Shown in pieces: positions 56,789-64,000 of a stretch of 64,000 nucleotides of DNA. The notes beneath the pieces are model-generated. The model was not told the origin of the DNA and searched no databases. It saw only the letters and a list, made by a program, of their open reading frames with translations. Position 1 is the stretch's first letter. Each line of letters starts with the position of its first letter. The DNA is taken from the NCBI RefSeq assembly GCF_002632615.1, contig NZ_NITZ01000004.1:62001-126000 (forward strand), in the 5' to 3' direction. The DNA is from Xenorhabdus miraniensis. Its GTDB lineage: Bacteria > Pseudomonadota > Gammaproteobacteria > Enterobacterales > Enterobacteriaceae. The translations under genes and the position numbers were made by a program.

Positions 56789-58273
56789 TTAATCTTCTTT
56801 GGTACTGATATAGATGTTTTTCACTTCGGTGTAAGCATCCAACATCATCTTGTGAGTTTCACGCCCAAGCCCTGATTTCTTATAGCCGCCGAAAGGTGTA
56901 TGAGCAGGCAGTTCGTGATAAGTATTAATCCACATACGACCTGTCTTGACCGCTTTGGCGACGCGAAGAGCACGGTTAATGTCCTGAGTCCATACGGCAC
57001 CCGCCAAACCATATTCGGAATCATTGGCCATTTCGATGACCTCTTCTTCATTGCTGAATGGAATGACACACAGCACCGGCCCAAAAATTTCTTCCTGAGC
57101 AACCCGCATTTTATTGGTGACATTGGTGAGAATAGTGGGGTGGATGAAGAATCCATCATCATATCCTTCACCTGTCATACGCTTTCCGCCAGTCAGAACG
57201 GTTGCCCCTTCCTGTTTAGCAAGATCGATGTAACCCAAAATGGTATTCATCTGTTCTTCACTGACCTGACTGCCCATCTCGGTTTCTGCCAGCATCGGAT
57301 CGCCCACTTTGACTGATTCAAAGACCATTTTCAGCGATTTCAGGAACTCATCGTGAATATCTTTATGCAGGAACAGGCGGGCACCGGATTCACAGGCTTG
57401 TCCCTGATTCAACAAAATTGCGTAGGCAGCATGTTTGACTGCTTTTTTCATATTGGCATCAGGGAAGATGATATTGGCAGATTTACCACCTAATTCCAGT
57501 GTTGCTGGAACCAGTCTTTTCGCTGCTGCTGCGGCAACGTTGTAACCGACTTCTGTTGATCCGGTAAAGGCTACCTTGTCAATGCCTTCATGGTCAAGGA
57601 TAGCCTGGCCGACGATTGAACCACGCCCCGTGACGATATTGACAACGCCCGCTGGCAGAACCTGATTCATTATGCGCCCCAGCTCAAGTAGCGTTATTGG
57701 GGTCAGGCTGGCAGGGTTGATAACAATAGTATTACCGGCTGCAAGGGCCGGAGCGAGTTTCCAAGCCGCCATTAATAATGGAAAATTCCATGGAATAATC
57801 TGCCCGACTACGCCAATAGGTTCTCTGATCACTAAGCTCAGGGTCTCATTATCGATAATATCACTGGTATCAGAATGAGCACGGATAACGCCGGCAAAAT
57901 AGCGGAAATGATCAACGGAGAAAGGAATATCAAAATTACGGCATAGCGCCTGAGTCTTACCACCATCTAATGTTTCAAGGGTAATAAAACGCTCCGCTTC
58001 CGCTTCCAGTAGATCAGCGATTTTCAGCAACATGGATTGTCTTTCTGCGGCAGAGGTTTTACTCCATGCTGGCAGGGCTTTTCGGGCAGCTTTGACGGCA
58101 AGCTCGACATCTTCGGCGTTACCCGCAGCATATTCTGTGAGTAACTCACCGGTTGCCGGGTTATAACTTTTTAGCGTATTTTTTGAAACACTATCGACCC
58201 ATTCTCCGTTAATCAACATCTTATAAGATTTAGCGGGTAACAGTTCTTTGGCAATATCATGTAATTTTTTCAT
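56789..58273 (-). CDS. NAD(P)-dependent aldehyde dehydrogenase, atypical cofactor residue
   Basis: 494-residue ALDH-superfamily enzyme oxidising an aldehyde to an acid; substrate unknown. Visible: PWNFPL (161-166), Rossmann loop FTGSTEVG, general base Glu260 (ELGGKS), nucleophile Cys294 (NQGQACESGAR) and PFGGYKKSGLG. The segment usually reading K-P/V-x-x-x-TP reads INPASLTP here: the Lys that contacts the NAD(P) adenosine ribose (Lys192 of human ALDH2) is Asn186. Catalytic residues are intact, so it should be active with altered cofactor binding. It is not in an operon. Confidence 0.9.
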   Translation of the reverse strand: MKKLHDIAKELLPAKSYKMLINGEWVDSVSKNTLKSYNPATGELLTEYAAGNAEDVELAVKAARKALPAWSKTSAAERQSMLLKIADLLEAEAERFITLETLDGGKTQALCRNFDIPFSVDHFRYFAGVIRAHSDTSDIIDNETLSLVIREPIGVVGQIIPWNFPLLMAAWKLAPALAAGNTIVINPASLTPITLLELGRIMNQVLPAGVVNIVTGRGSIVGQAILDHEGIDKVAFTGSTEVGYNVAAAAAKRLVPATLELGGKSANIIFPDANMKKAVKHAAYAILLNQGQACESGARLFLHKDIHDEFLKSLKMVFESVKVGDPMLAETEMGSQVSEEQMNTILGYIDLAKQEGATVLTGGKRMTGEGYDDGFFIHPTILTNVTNKMRVAQEEIFGPVLCVIPFSNEEEVIEMANDSEYGLAGAVWTQDINRALRVAKAVKTGRMWINTYHELPAHTPFGGYKKSGLGRETHKMMLDAYTEVKNIYISTKED

Positions 58274-58663
58274 TATCTTCTCCGGGTACTTTGGTTTTTT
58301 GTATGCTAGAACATAAGTTTTTAAGTTATTATAGGACTAACGCTTAATTTTTAACAAAATTGTATTGAAATATAAAACGATCGTGTCAATAAATGAGAGA
58401 TATAAAATTTAATTCCTTGTTAAAACGATAAGTCAGTAAAAAAGGTGGCCTGATTTAATAAAATATCCTAAATATATTTCTGATAATAAGTGAAAATTAC
58501 AGTTTCAAATATTAATTATTTGATTTATTTAAATGAGCAACTGTAATTATATGATTTTTCTAATTAAATTCTATATGAAATTATAATTTGTTTTTCTTGT
58601 GTGAACAGAGACAAAAGCCATCTGATTATTTGATGGCTTTTAGCATGATTTGTTGAGGTAGGA
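58274..58663. other. AT-rich gap between ALDH gene and gltP remnant
   Basis: About 390 bp without a gene. It contains the ALDH promoter region and a perfect hairpin AAAAGCCATC/GATGGCTTTT at 58613-58641, which on either strand ends in a T-run and looks like a bidirectional terminator. Confidence 0.6.
58613..58641. terminator. Terminator downstream of the gltP remnant
   Basis: AAAAGCCATC, 9-nt loop TGATTATTT, GATGGCTTTT. The flanking A and T runs make it usable on both strands; on the minus strand it follows the decayed transporter gene. Confidence 0.8.
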
Positions 58664-58926
58664 TTATTTATATTTATTTTCTGAAGATGAATTTAATGCC
58701 ATTTCTACAGATTTATTTACCTCGCCATTTAATACGTTATGAATTTTTTCTTCATCAAGCTGGGTAATGCTGTTTCAGAAGATGATGTTTCCAAAACTAA
58801 CCACAATTCATCTTTGATATATTTAATTAGTCGGATGATAGAAAACCCATTATATTTGGCAACAGCACCCAAGATAATAAGCACAAAGAGTAATGATGTA
58901 ATGTAAAAGGTTACAATCAGCATCAT
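58664..58926 (-). pseudogene. Remnant of a GltP/DctA-type glutamate/dicarboxylate symporter
   Basis: The first part reads ...[31 protein letters not shown], the hallmark hairpin segment of the glutamate/aspartate (DAACS) symporter family. It lacks the roughly 220 N-terminal residues. Directly after it, in another frame, comes a C-terminal tail ([25 protein letters not shown]) ending at 58664, so an internal deletion and frameshift removed the last membrane segments. The intact family is about 430 residues; this is a non-functional relic. Confidence 0.75.
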
Positions 58927-58938
58927 CTTGGAAGAAAA

Positions 58939-60075
58939 TTATTTTGCTGTTACCCAGAAAACGCCACTGCCATCAAGTGCTGTGAATGTTTTATGCACAT
59001 AAATATTGTCAGCGTGAGGATCGATGTCCTTGAAGAGATTAGGGTGTAACCATTTTGCAATGGCTTCTACGGCGATAATATTAAATGGAGTATCATAATA
59101 TTGATGATAAATCGCCATGACGCGTTTTTCGCGATACGATTTCAAAACCTTCAGCTTGGAGCGCGAGAGCAATTTTTGAAAACGTTTCTCTGCTGTTGCC
59201 AGATCTCCTGTATAGCCCAACGGAACTGATTGGCTGTTTGAGTGCACTGTATCCCAATCTGCTACGGTCATCAGGTAATAATCGGGATTGCTGGTCAGCA
59301 ATTGCTCCTCGTTAATTTTTCCACCCATGCCTGAAAACCACTTGCTGCCCATATTATCGCCACCCGCGGCAGCAACAAACTCCCCGAAATTATTGGTGGC
59401 AAAAGTATTGCAGCAATCTTCAGCACCTAACATACCGGCATGACGCTCAATAAAAATGCCGGGGAGCTGTTCTGGAGATAATGCCGCAATACGCTCATTA
59501 ATCATAGATAAGCGATTTTCGTAAAACTGAATGAATTTATTGGCATTCTCTTCCTGCTTAAAAACTTTTCCTAGTAGTTTCATACTGGGGACTGTATTAG
59601 ACAGGGGATTTTGGCGAAAATCGATGAAAATAACAGGGATACCCATTTTTTCTAATAAGTTAATGGTGTTGCTGCTATCCAGTTTGGATTTCAGGCCAAT
59701 ATCAAAAATAACCAGATCTGGCGAATAAGTCATGGCTTTTTCGACACTGAAATCACTGGTGTAAGGGTTAGGAAAGACCGGAATGTTCCTTAATTGAGGA
59801 AATTTCTTTTCGTAGGCAGTGGCAAGGTCAGGCGCTTTTTTCTCCAGTGCATTATCCCACGCAACAATGCCTTTAAGTGGCTCTGAGGGATGTAAAATAT
59901 TTAGGGCGATAAGTACCCGGCTATCCGCCAGCATGGCTCGTTCAACAGGCGCATTGGCTGTGACTGTGCGACCAGCAACATCTTTGACTGTAATTTTTTC
60001 TGCCTGAGCATATAACGGTAATGATATGAATAATGCAGATAGAAAATATTTTATAGCGTTATGAATAGAAGGCAT
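58939..60075 (-). CDS. ABC transporter substrate-binding protein (iron-complex type)
   Basis: 378-residue periplasmic binding protein. The N-terminus is a signal peptide (AIKYFLSALFISLPLYAQA, cleavage before EKITVKD), followed by VKDVAGRTVTANAPVERAML, typical of the BtuF/FepB-like class III fold, and ending WLHPNLFKDIDPH. The ligand is probably a siderophore or haem-like iron complex, not proven. Start ATG 60075 follows AAAGGAG. No permease or ATPase gene is adjacent, and I see no clear Fur box. Confidence 0.8.
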   Translation of the reverse strand: MPSIHNAIKYFLSALFISLPLYAQAEKITVKDVAGRTVTANAPVERAMLADSRVLIALNILHPSEPLKGIVAWDNALEKKAPDLATAYEKKFPQLRNIPVFPNPYTSDFSVEKAMTYSPDLVIFDIGLKSKLDSSNTINLLEKMGIPVIFIDFRQNPLSNTVPSMKLLGKVFKQEENANKFIQFYENRLSMINERIAALSPEQLPGIFIERHAGMLGAEDCCNTFATNNFGEFVAAAGGDNMGSKWFSGMGGKINEEQLLTSNPDYYLMTVADWDTVHSNSQSVPLGYTGDLATAEKRFQKLLSRSKLKVLKSYREKRVMAIYHQYYDTPFNIIAVEAIAKWLHPNLFKDIDPHADNIYVHKTFTALDGSGVFWVTAK

Positions 60076-60341
60076 TTTTTCTCCTTTTGTCATAATTCAT
60101 CTTCATTTTGACGCCAATTTTTGATGCCAATGATGAAGAGTTAATAAAGACAGCCCACTGGTATAACATAAAAACAGTGTCTGGATACTCATTGATTGGA
60201 ATTTATTTATCGTTAATTCAGCAAGGTAATCAATAATGAAATTATGAATATCTCTGATTTAATAATAAAAATTTTTATTAGAACGACTTATTTGTTCACC
60301 ATCTGCTATTATTACCCTATCGGTAATAGGTGGGGTTGAGC

Positions 60342-60689
60342 ATGAAAAAATTGTTGGCAATTTGTTTATTGGGTGTTGCATTGGTGGGGTGTGATAATCA
60401 ACTCAAAATTGATGGAACAAATGAAATAGCGGCAAAAATATCCATTGAGAAAATCAGAGATACTTTACCAGAAGATAAAAAATTACAATTTGATGATTCA
60501 TTAAATATTACCATGATAAATAGTATCGACTTTGATGATTTGTTCAAGGATAACAAGAACGGGAATATCAAATATGGAGATATCCAAAAGTTAGAACAGC
60601 GATTTTATCAATCCCTTAATGGGAAAACGGCAGATCAGGTTATTGAAGAAGCAGAAAAAATTAAAGCGCATGGCGTGAACAGTAGATAA
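60342..60689 (+). CDS. Small lipoprotein (DUF6694-like)
   Basis: 115 residues with a lipoprotein signal: MKKLLAICLLGVALVGC, lipobox LVGC with Cys17. The mature part is charged, alpha-helical and resembles the DUF6694 lipoproteins (KIDGTNEIAAKISIEKIRDTLPEDKK). Function unknown. Start ATG 60342 follows GGGG; it probably sits in the inner or outer membrane facing the periplasm. Confidence 0.7.
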   Translation: MKKLLAICLLGVALVGCDNQLKIDGTNEIAAKISIEKIRDTLPEDKKLQFDDSLNITMINSIDFDDLFKDNKNGNIKYGDIQKLEQRFYQSLNGKTADQVIEEAEKIKAHGVNSR

Positions 60690-60764
60690 TGATATTCGTA
60701 GCCCACTTATGGTGATATTGCGCAAGGTTGCTTAATAAGGTGCTCTGATTGCGGGGGCATCTGT

Positions 60765-61271
60765 TTATGTTGGTTTCAATAATATTAATTTTTCTCCACA
60801 TTGCCGACAAACGTAGCAACTCTTTCCTTTAAGAACTTTGTTGTGTTGTCTTATTGTCAGCTCATGTTGCTGGCAGTGACAAGTGTAAGTGAATATTTTA
60901 CTGCGGACAGAATTGACTGAAAATTGATGCGTCCGGTTAGCCGGAACTTTAAGCACGGTTTCCATAAGGAAACGCCACTCTTTTCCGTGTGGGACGACTT
61001 TGCCAAACTGATGATAAGCCAATAAATGGGCCAGTTCATGAGGGATCACTTGATCAATAAATGCTTGCTGATTTTCTATCAACAAAACTGGATTCAGTCG
61101 GATTTCCCAATCTTGCAACCGGGCGCTGCCTGCGATTGTGCCTCTCTGCCGATAGGTTACGCTGGGTTCAGGAAAAGATTTTTGCAGAAAATCACTTGCC
61201 AGTGCCAGCTTTTGTCTCATGGTACGCATAACAGCTTGCTGTAAGGAAAGGGGAACTCTGACGGATTTCAT
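60765..61271 (-). CDS. sprT: SprT-family zinc-binding protein
   Basis: 168 residues from ATG 61271 (E. coli 165). The metalloprotease-like motif HELAH is at 78-82, with a following His in FGKVVPHGKEW and C-terminal zinc-ribbon cysteines (YTCHC, CYVCRQCGEK). Related to eukaryotic Spartan proteases; the bacterial role is unclear. It lies near metK as in E. coli, but galP is missing between them. Confidence 0.9.
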   Translation of the reverse strand: MKSVRVPLSLQQAVMRTMRQKLALASDFLQKSFPEPSVTYRQRGTIAGSARLQDWEIRLNPVLLIENQQAFIDQVIPHELAHLLAYHQFGKVVPHGKEWRFLMETVLKVPANRTHQFSVNSVRSKIFTYTCHCQQHELTIRQHNKVLKGKSCYVCRQCGEKLILLKPT

Positions 61272-61374
61272 CACGGTTACATACTGTATTTTTGATATAA
61301 AATTGATTGTAACTGACTGACTAGTTATAAAAAAACCCGCAGAGTATTTGCGGGTTTTGTAGATTAGCAAAGAA

Positions 61375-62529
61375 TTATTTCAATCCTGCCGCTGAACGCA
61401 GAATTTCTGCTTTATCTGTTGCTTCCCACGGGAATTGTTCACGACCAAAATGGCCGTATGCCGCAGTATCACGATAGATTGGGTGCAGAAGATCCAGCAT
61501 CTTAATCAAACCGTAAGGGCGCAAATCAAAGAATTCACGTACTAACTGAGTCAACGTTGCTGCTGGCACTTTCTCTGTTCCGAATGTTTCTACCATGATG
61601 GATGTTGGTTCTGCAACACCGATGGCATAGGACACCTGGATCTCACAGCGATCAGCCAGACCAGCTGCAACAATATTTTTGGCAACATAACGTGCTGCAT
61701 AGGCAGCGGAACGGTCAACTTTGGATGGATCTTTACCTGAGAATGCACCACCACCATGACGAGCCATACCACCGTAGGTATCTACGATGATCTTACGGCC
61801 AGTCAGACCACAGTCACCCATTGGCCCGCCAATAACGAAACGACCCGTTGGATTGATGAAATATTTGGTCATTGGAGTCAGCCATTCAGTTGGCAGTACA
61901 GGCTTGATAATTTCATCCATCACGGCTTCTTGCAGCACTTTTTGATCGATATTTTCGGCATGCTGGGTAGAAAGCACAACGGCATCAATACCGACGATTT
62001 TGCCGTTATCGTACTGGAATGTAACCTGACTTTTCGCATCAGGGCGTAGCCATGGCAGGGTGCCGTTTTTACGGACTTCAGCCTGACGCTCAACCAAACG
62101 GTGTGCATAAGTGATAGGTGCCGGCATGAAAACATCGGTTTCATTGGTCGCATAACCAAACATCAAACCCTGATCACCTGCACCTTGCTCCAGAGGATCT
62201 GCGCGATCAACACCCTGATTGATATCAGGGGATTGTTTACCAATTGCACTGATAACGGCGCATGAGCTGGCATCAAAACCCATATCTGAGCTGGTATAGC
62301 CGATTTCACGTACTGTACGGCGAGTAATTTCTTCGATATCAACCCAAGCACTGGTAGTGATTTCGCCACCCACCATGACCATGCCAGTTTTAACATAAGT
62401 TTCACAGGCAACACGTGCTTTAGGATCTTGTTCTAAGATTGCATCAAGGACGGCGTCGGAAATTTGATCGGCAATTTTGTCTGGATGTCCTTCTGAAACA
62501 GATTCAGAAGTAAAAAGATGTGTTGTCAT
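61375..62529 (-). CDS. metK: S-adenosylmethionine synthetase MetK
   Basis: Makes SAM from methionine and ATP. 384 residues, the E. coli length. Signature segments: [28 protein letters not shown] and [19 protein letters not shown] feeds the methyltransferases and MtnN encoded in this window. It is divergent from speA. Confidence 0.97.
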   Translation of the reverse strand: MTTHLFTSESVSEGHPDKIADQISDAVLDAILEQDPKARVACETYVKTGMVMVGGEITTSAWVDIEEITRRTVREIGYTSSDMGFDASSCAVISAIGKQSPDINQGVDRADPLEQGAGDQGLMFGYATNETDVFMPAPITYAHRLVERQAEVRKNGTLPWLRPDAKSQVTFQYDNGKIVGIDAVVLSTQHAENIDQKVLQEAVMDEIIKPVLPTEWLTPMTKYFINPTGRFVIGGPMGDCGLTGRKIIVDTYGGMARHGGGAFSGKDPSKVDRSAAYAARYVAKNIVAAGLADRCEIQVSYAIGVAEPTSIMVETFGTEKVPAATLTQLVREFFDLRPYGLIKMLDLLHPIYRDTAAYGHFGREQFPWEATDKAEILRSAAGLK

Positions 62530-63189
62530 TATATTTTATTACCTTAAATATAATCTTGGTTTAAGGGTGGATGTTTTACCATCTAGATGGCCATTTTAAG
62601 TTACTCTTGCTAAGGTTACCAGTCTTTTTAATTTTAAATATCTTTAATGGTGTGACATTTTAGTTCTCATGACTAAAAACTATGGGGTTGTTGAGACCCG
62701 TTTAAATAAATTTCATTTTGCAATTTTATTGGATTGAAGGTATAAACTGCGCGCGTAGCATAAGTCATTTTTGCACTTGAAGTTACGGGCGTTTGCAGGA
62801 GATGTACATGTGTCCTGCTTCTCAATTGAGAAACGGCTTGCCATAGGTGAGCTATGTGGGGTGAATGGGGTTATGAACCATTATCTGCTGATTATTAACG
62901 GCCAACAGTCACATTGTGCCATTGATGTATCCACATCTTGTTTCTTCCTTTCAGATATGAATTCATTTCGATGTTACCCGCAGTATATAAGCAAGCAGGC
63001 AATATCGAGTTGGCATCATGTAGTCACACAGTAAGTATATTGTTTAGTTTCTTCTAAACGTTCCTATAATTTTAGAGCATGCTGTTCCCTGACATTTTTT
63101 AATGCGCAAGATACGCACGATAAAATAGTGTCTTGGGTGATTGACTTTACAGGTGAAGGCAAACCTCGACTCCATGTAAGGAGACTGCC
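62530..63189. other. metK/speA divergent intergenic region
   Basis: 660 bp with no confident gene. Near metK is a perfect palindrome CCATCTAGATGG (62579-62590), a possible MetJ operator, though the match to tandem AGACGTCT boxes is weak. At 62808-62846 a 12-codon minicistron (MCPASQLRNGLP) has AGGAG six bases upstream and could be a speA leader peptide. E. coli yqgB is not recognisable here. Confidence 0.4.
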
Positions 63190-64000
63190 ATGAATGATAA
63201 TATCGCTCGCAAAATGCGACAGACCTATAACATCGCGTACTGGGGCGGCAGTTATTACTATGTCAATGATCTGGGCAATGTTAGTGTTTGTCCAAACCCT
63301 GATTTGCCGGAAGCTCAGATTGAGCTTGCCGATTTGGTGAAAAAAGTCCAGGAAGAAAAAAAACAGCTGCGCTTACCGGCGTTGTTTTGTTTTCCCCAGA
63401 TTTTGCAACATCGTCTGCGTTCCATTAATGCAGCGTTCAGACGTGCGCGTGAATCTTACGGTTATAAGGGGGATTATTTTCTGGTGTATCCGATCAAGGT
63501 CAATCAGCATCGCCGTGTTATTGAAACACTGGCAAACGCTGATGAACCTGTTGGATTGGAGGCAGGCTCTAAAGCAGAATTAATGGCAGTGTTAGCTCAT
63601 GCTGGTATGACAGGTACTGTAATTGTCTGTAATGGTTATAAGGATCGCGAATATATTCGTTTGGCATTGATCGGTGAAAAGCTGGGACACAAAGTGTATC
63701 TGGTTATTGAGAAGATGTCTGAGATTGAGATGGTGCTGGAAGAAGCCAAACGTCTCAATGTGATCCCCCGTTTGGGCGTTCGGGCGCGTTTGGCGTCTCA
63801 AGGTTCAGGTAAATGGCAGGCCAGCGGCGGTGAAAAATCCAAGTTTGGTTTGGCGGCGTCACAGGTATTGCAATTGGTTGAAACCCTGCGTTCAGCAGGT
63901 CGGTTGGACAGTTTACAACTACTGCATTTCCATTTAGGTTCCCAATTGGCAAATATCCGTGATGTGGCAACTGGTGTGCGTGAATCTGCCCGTTTTTATG
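63190..64000 (+). CDS. speA: Biosynthetic arginine decarboxylase SpeA, 5' part (runs off the window)
   Basis: PLP enzyme converting arginine to agmatine for putrescine synthesis. The first 270 residues are present, beginning [20 protein letters not shown] with AGGAG at 63179-63183. PLP Lys is in YPIKVNQ, and HFHLGSQ lies near the window end. Compared with E. coli it lacks about 28 N-terminal residues, which may include the extension reported there as a signal-like region. No stop lies before the window end. Confidence 0.95.
   Translation, partial: MNDNIARKMRQTYNIAYWGGSYYYVNDLGNVSVCPNPDLPEAQIELADLVKKVQEEKKQLRLPALFCFPQILQHRLRSINAAFRRARESYGYKGDYFLVYPIKVNQHRRVIETLANADEPVGLEAGSKAELMAVLAHAGMTGTVIVCNGYKDREYIRLALIGEKLGHKVYLVIEKMSEIEMVLEEAKRLNVIPRLGVRARLASQGSGKWQASGGEKSKFGLAASQVLQLVETLRSAGRLDSLQLLHFHLGSQLANIRDVATGVRESARFY

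Noticed and set aside
62771..63034. 87-codon plus-strand frame upstream of speA
   Set aside because: Begins at TTG without a ribosome-binding site and has no domain; codon pattern looks non-coding.

Overview
The window is a stretch of enterobacterial chromosome, most likely Xenorhabdus or a close relative (Morganellaceae). The housekeeping blocks keep an E. coli-like order: can-yadGH, panCB-folK-pcnB-gluQ-dksA-sfsA/hrpB-mrcB, hemL, erpA, btuF-mtnN, dgt/barA/rlmD-relA-mazG-pyrG-eno, sprT, metK/speA. fhuACDB and clcA are absent. In their places are a TSUP permease, a hicAB pair and an unknown gene. Species is inferred from this layout and the Rhs content, not proven.

Layout. 1-2040: partial carbonic anhydrase and the YadGH ABC exporter. 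2041-24660: an accessory island read mostly on the minus strand, vgrG - DUF2169 adaptor - PAAR (DUF4150) - rhs, i.e. the tip and cargo of a type VI secretion spike without any structural T6SS genes. 25359-31689: panC, panB, folK, pcnB, gluQ, dksA, sfsA (minus). 31809-36814: hrpB and mrcB (plus). 36933-41527: hicAB, TSUP permease, hemL, an unknown protein, erpA. 41630-55003: btuF, mtnN, dgt, barA, rlmD, relA, mazG, pyrG, eno. 55355-60689: a DASS transporter, an aldehyde dehydrogenase, a decayed gltP-like gene, a binding protein and a lipoprotein. 60765-64000: sprT, metK and the start of speA.

The main discovery candidate is inside the island. The rhs gene is interrupted exactly where its conserved core meets its variable toxin tip. 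A 6,621-bp unit is present there twice in tandem. Each unit carries a tyrosine recombinase, a CHC2/Toprim/P-loop primase, an XRE regulator, a SymE-like protein, an immunity gene and a new Rhs toxin tip. An 83-bp direct repeat lies at all three junctions (3352-3434, 9973-10055, 16594-16676). It is the DNA encoding the Rhs autoproteolysis motif (DPIG...FGLA). Insertion therefore fuses the incoming tip in frame to the resident core and strands the old tip with its immunity gene. Beyond the stranded old tip lies a frameshifted SymE-like remnant in the same relative position, which looks like the scar of an earlier element of the same kind. I read this as a small integrative, P4-like satellite that uses the rhs core/tip boundary as its attachment site and swaps the secreted toxin each time it integrates.

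How the parts work together: VgrG and PAAR form the spike, DUF2169 probably helps load it, and Rhs is the encapsulated, self-cleaving effector. Its current tip resembles the colicin E3 ribonuclease (D-x2-H-x3-E), and the next gene is the matching immunity candidate. The element's primase, an 11-bp iteron-like array and a repressor with a palindromic operator suggest that it can replicate after excision.
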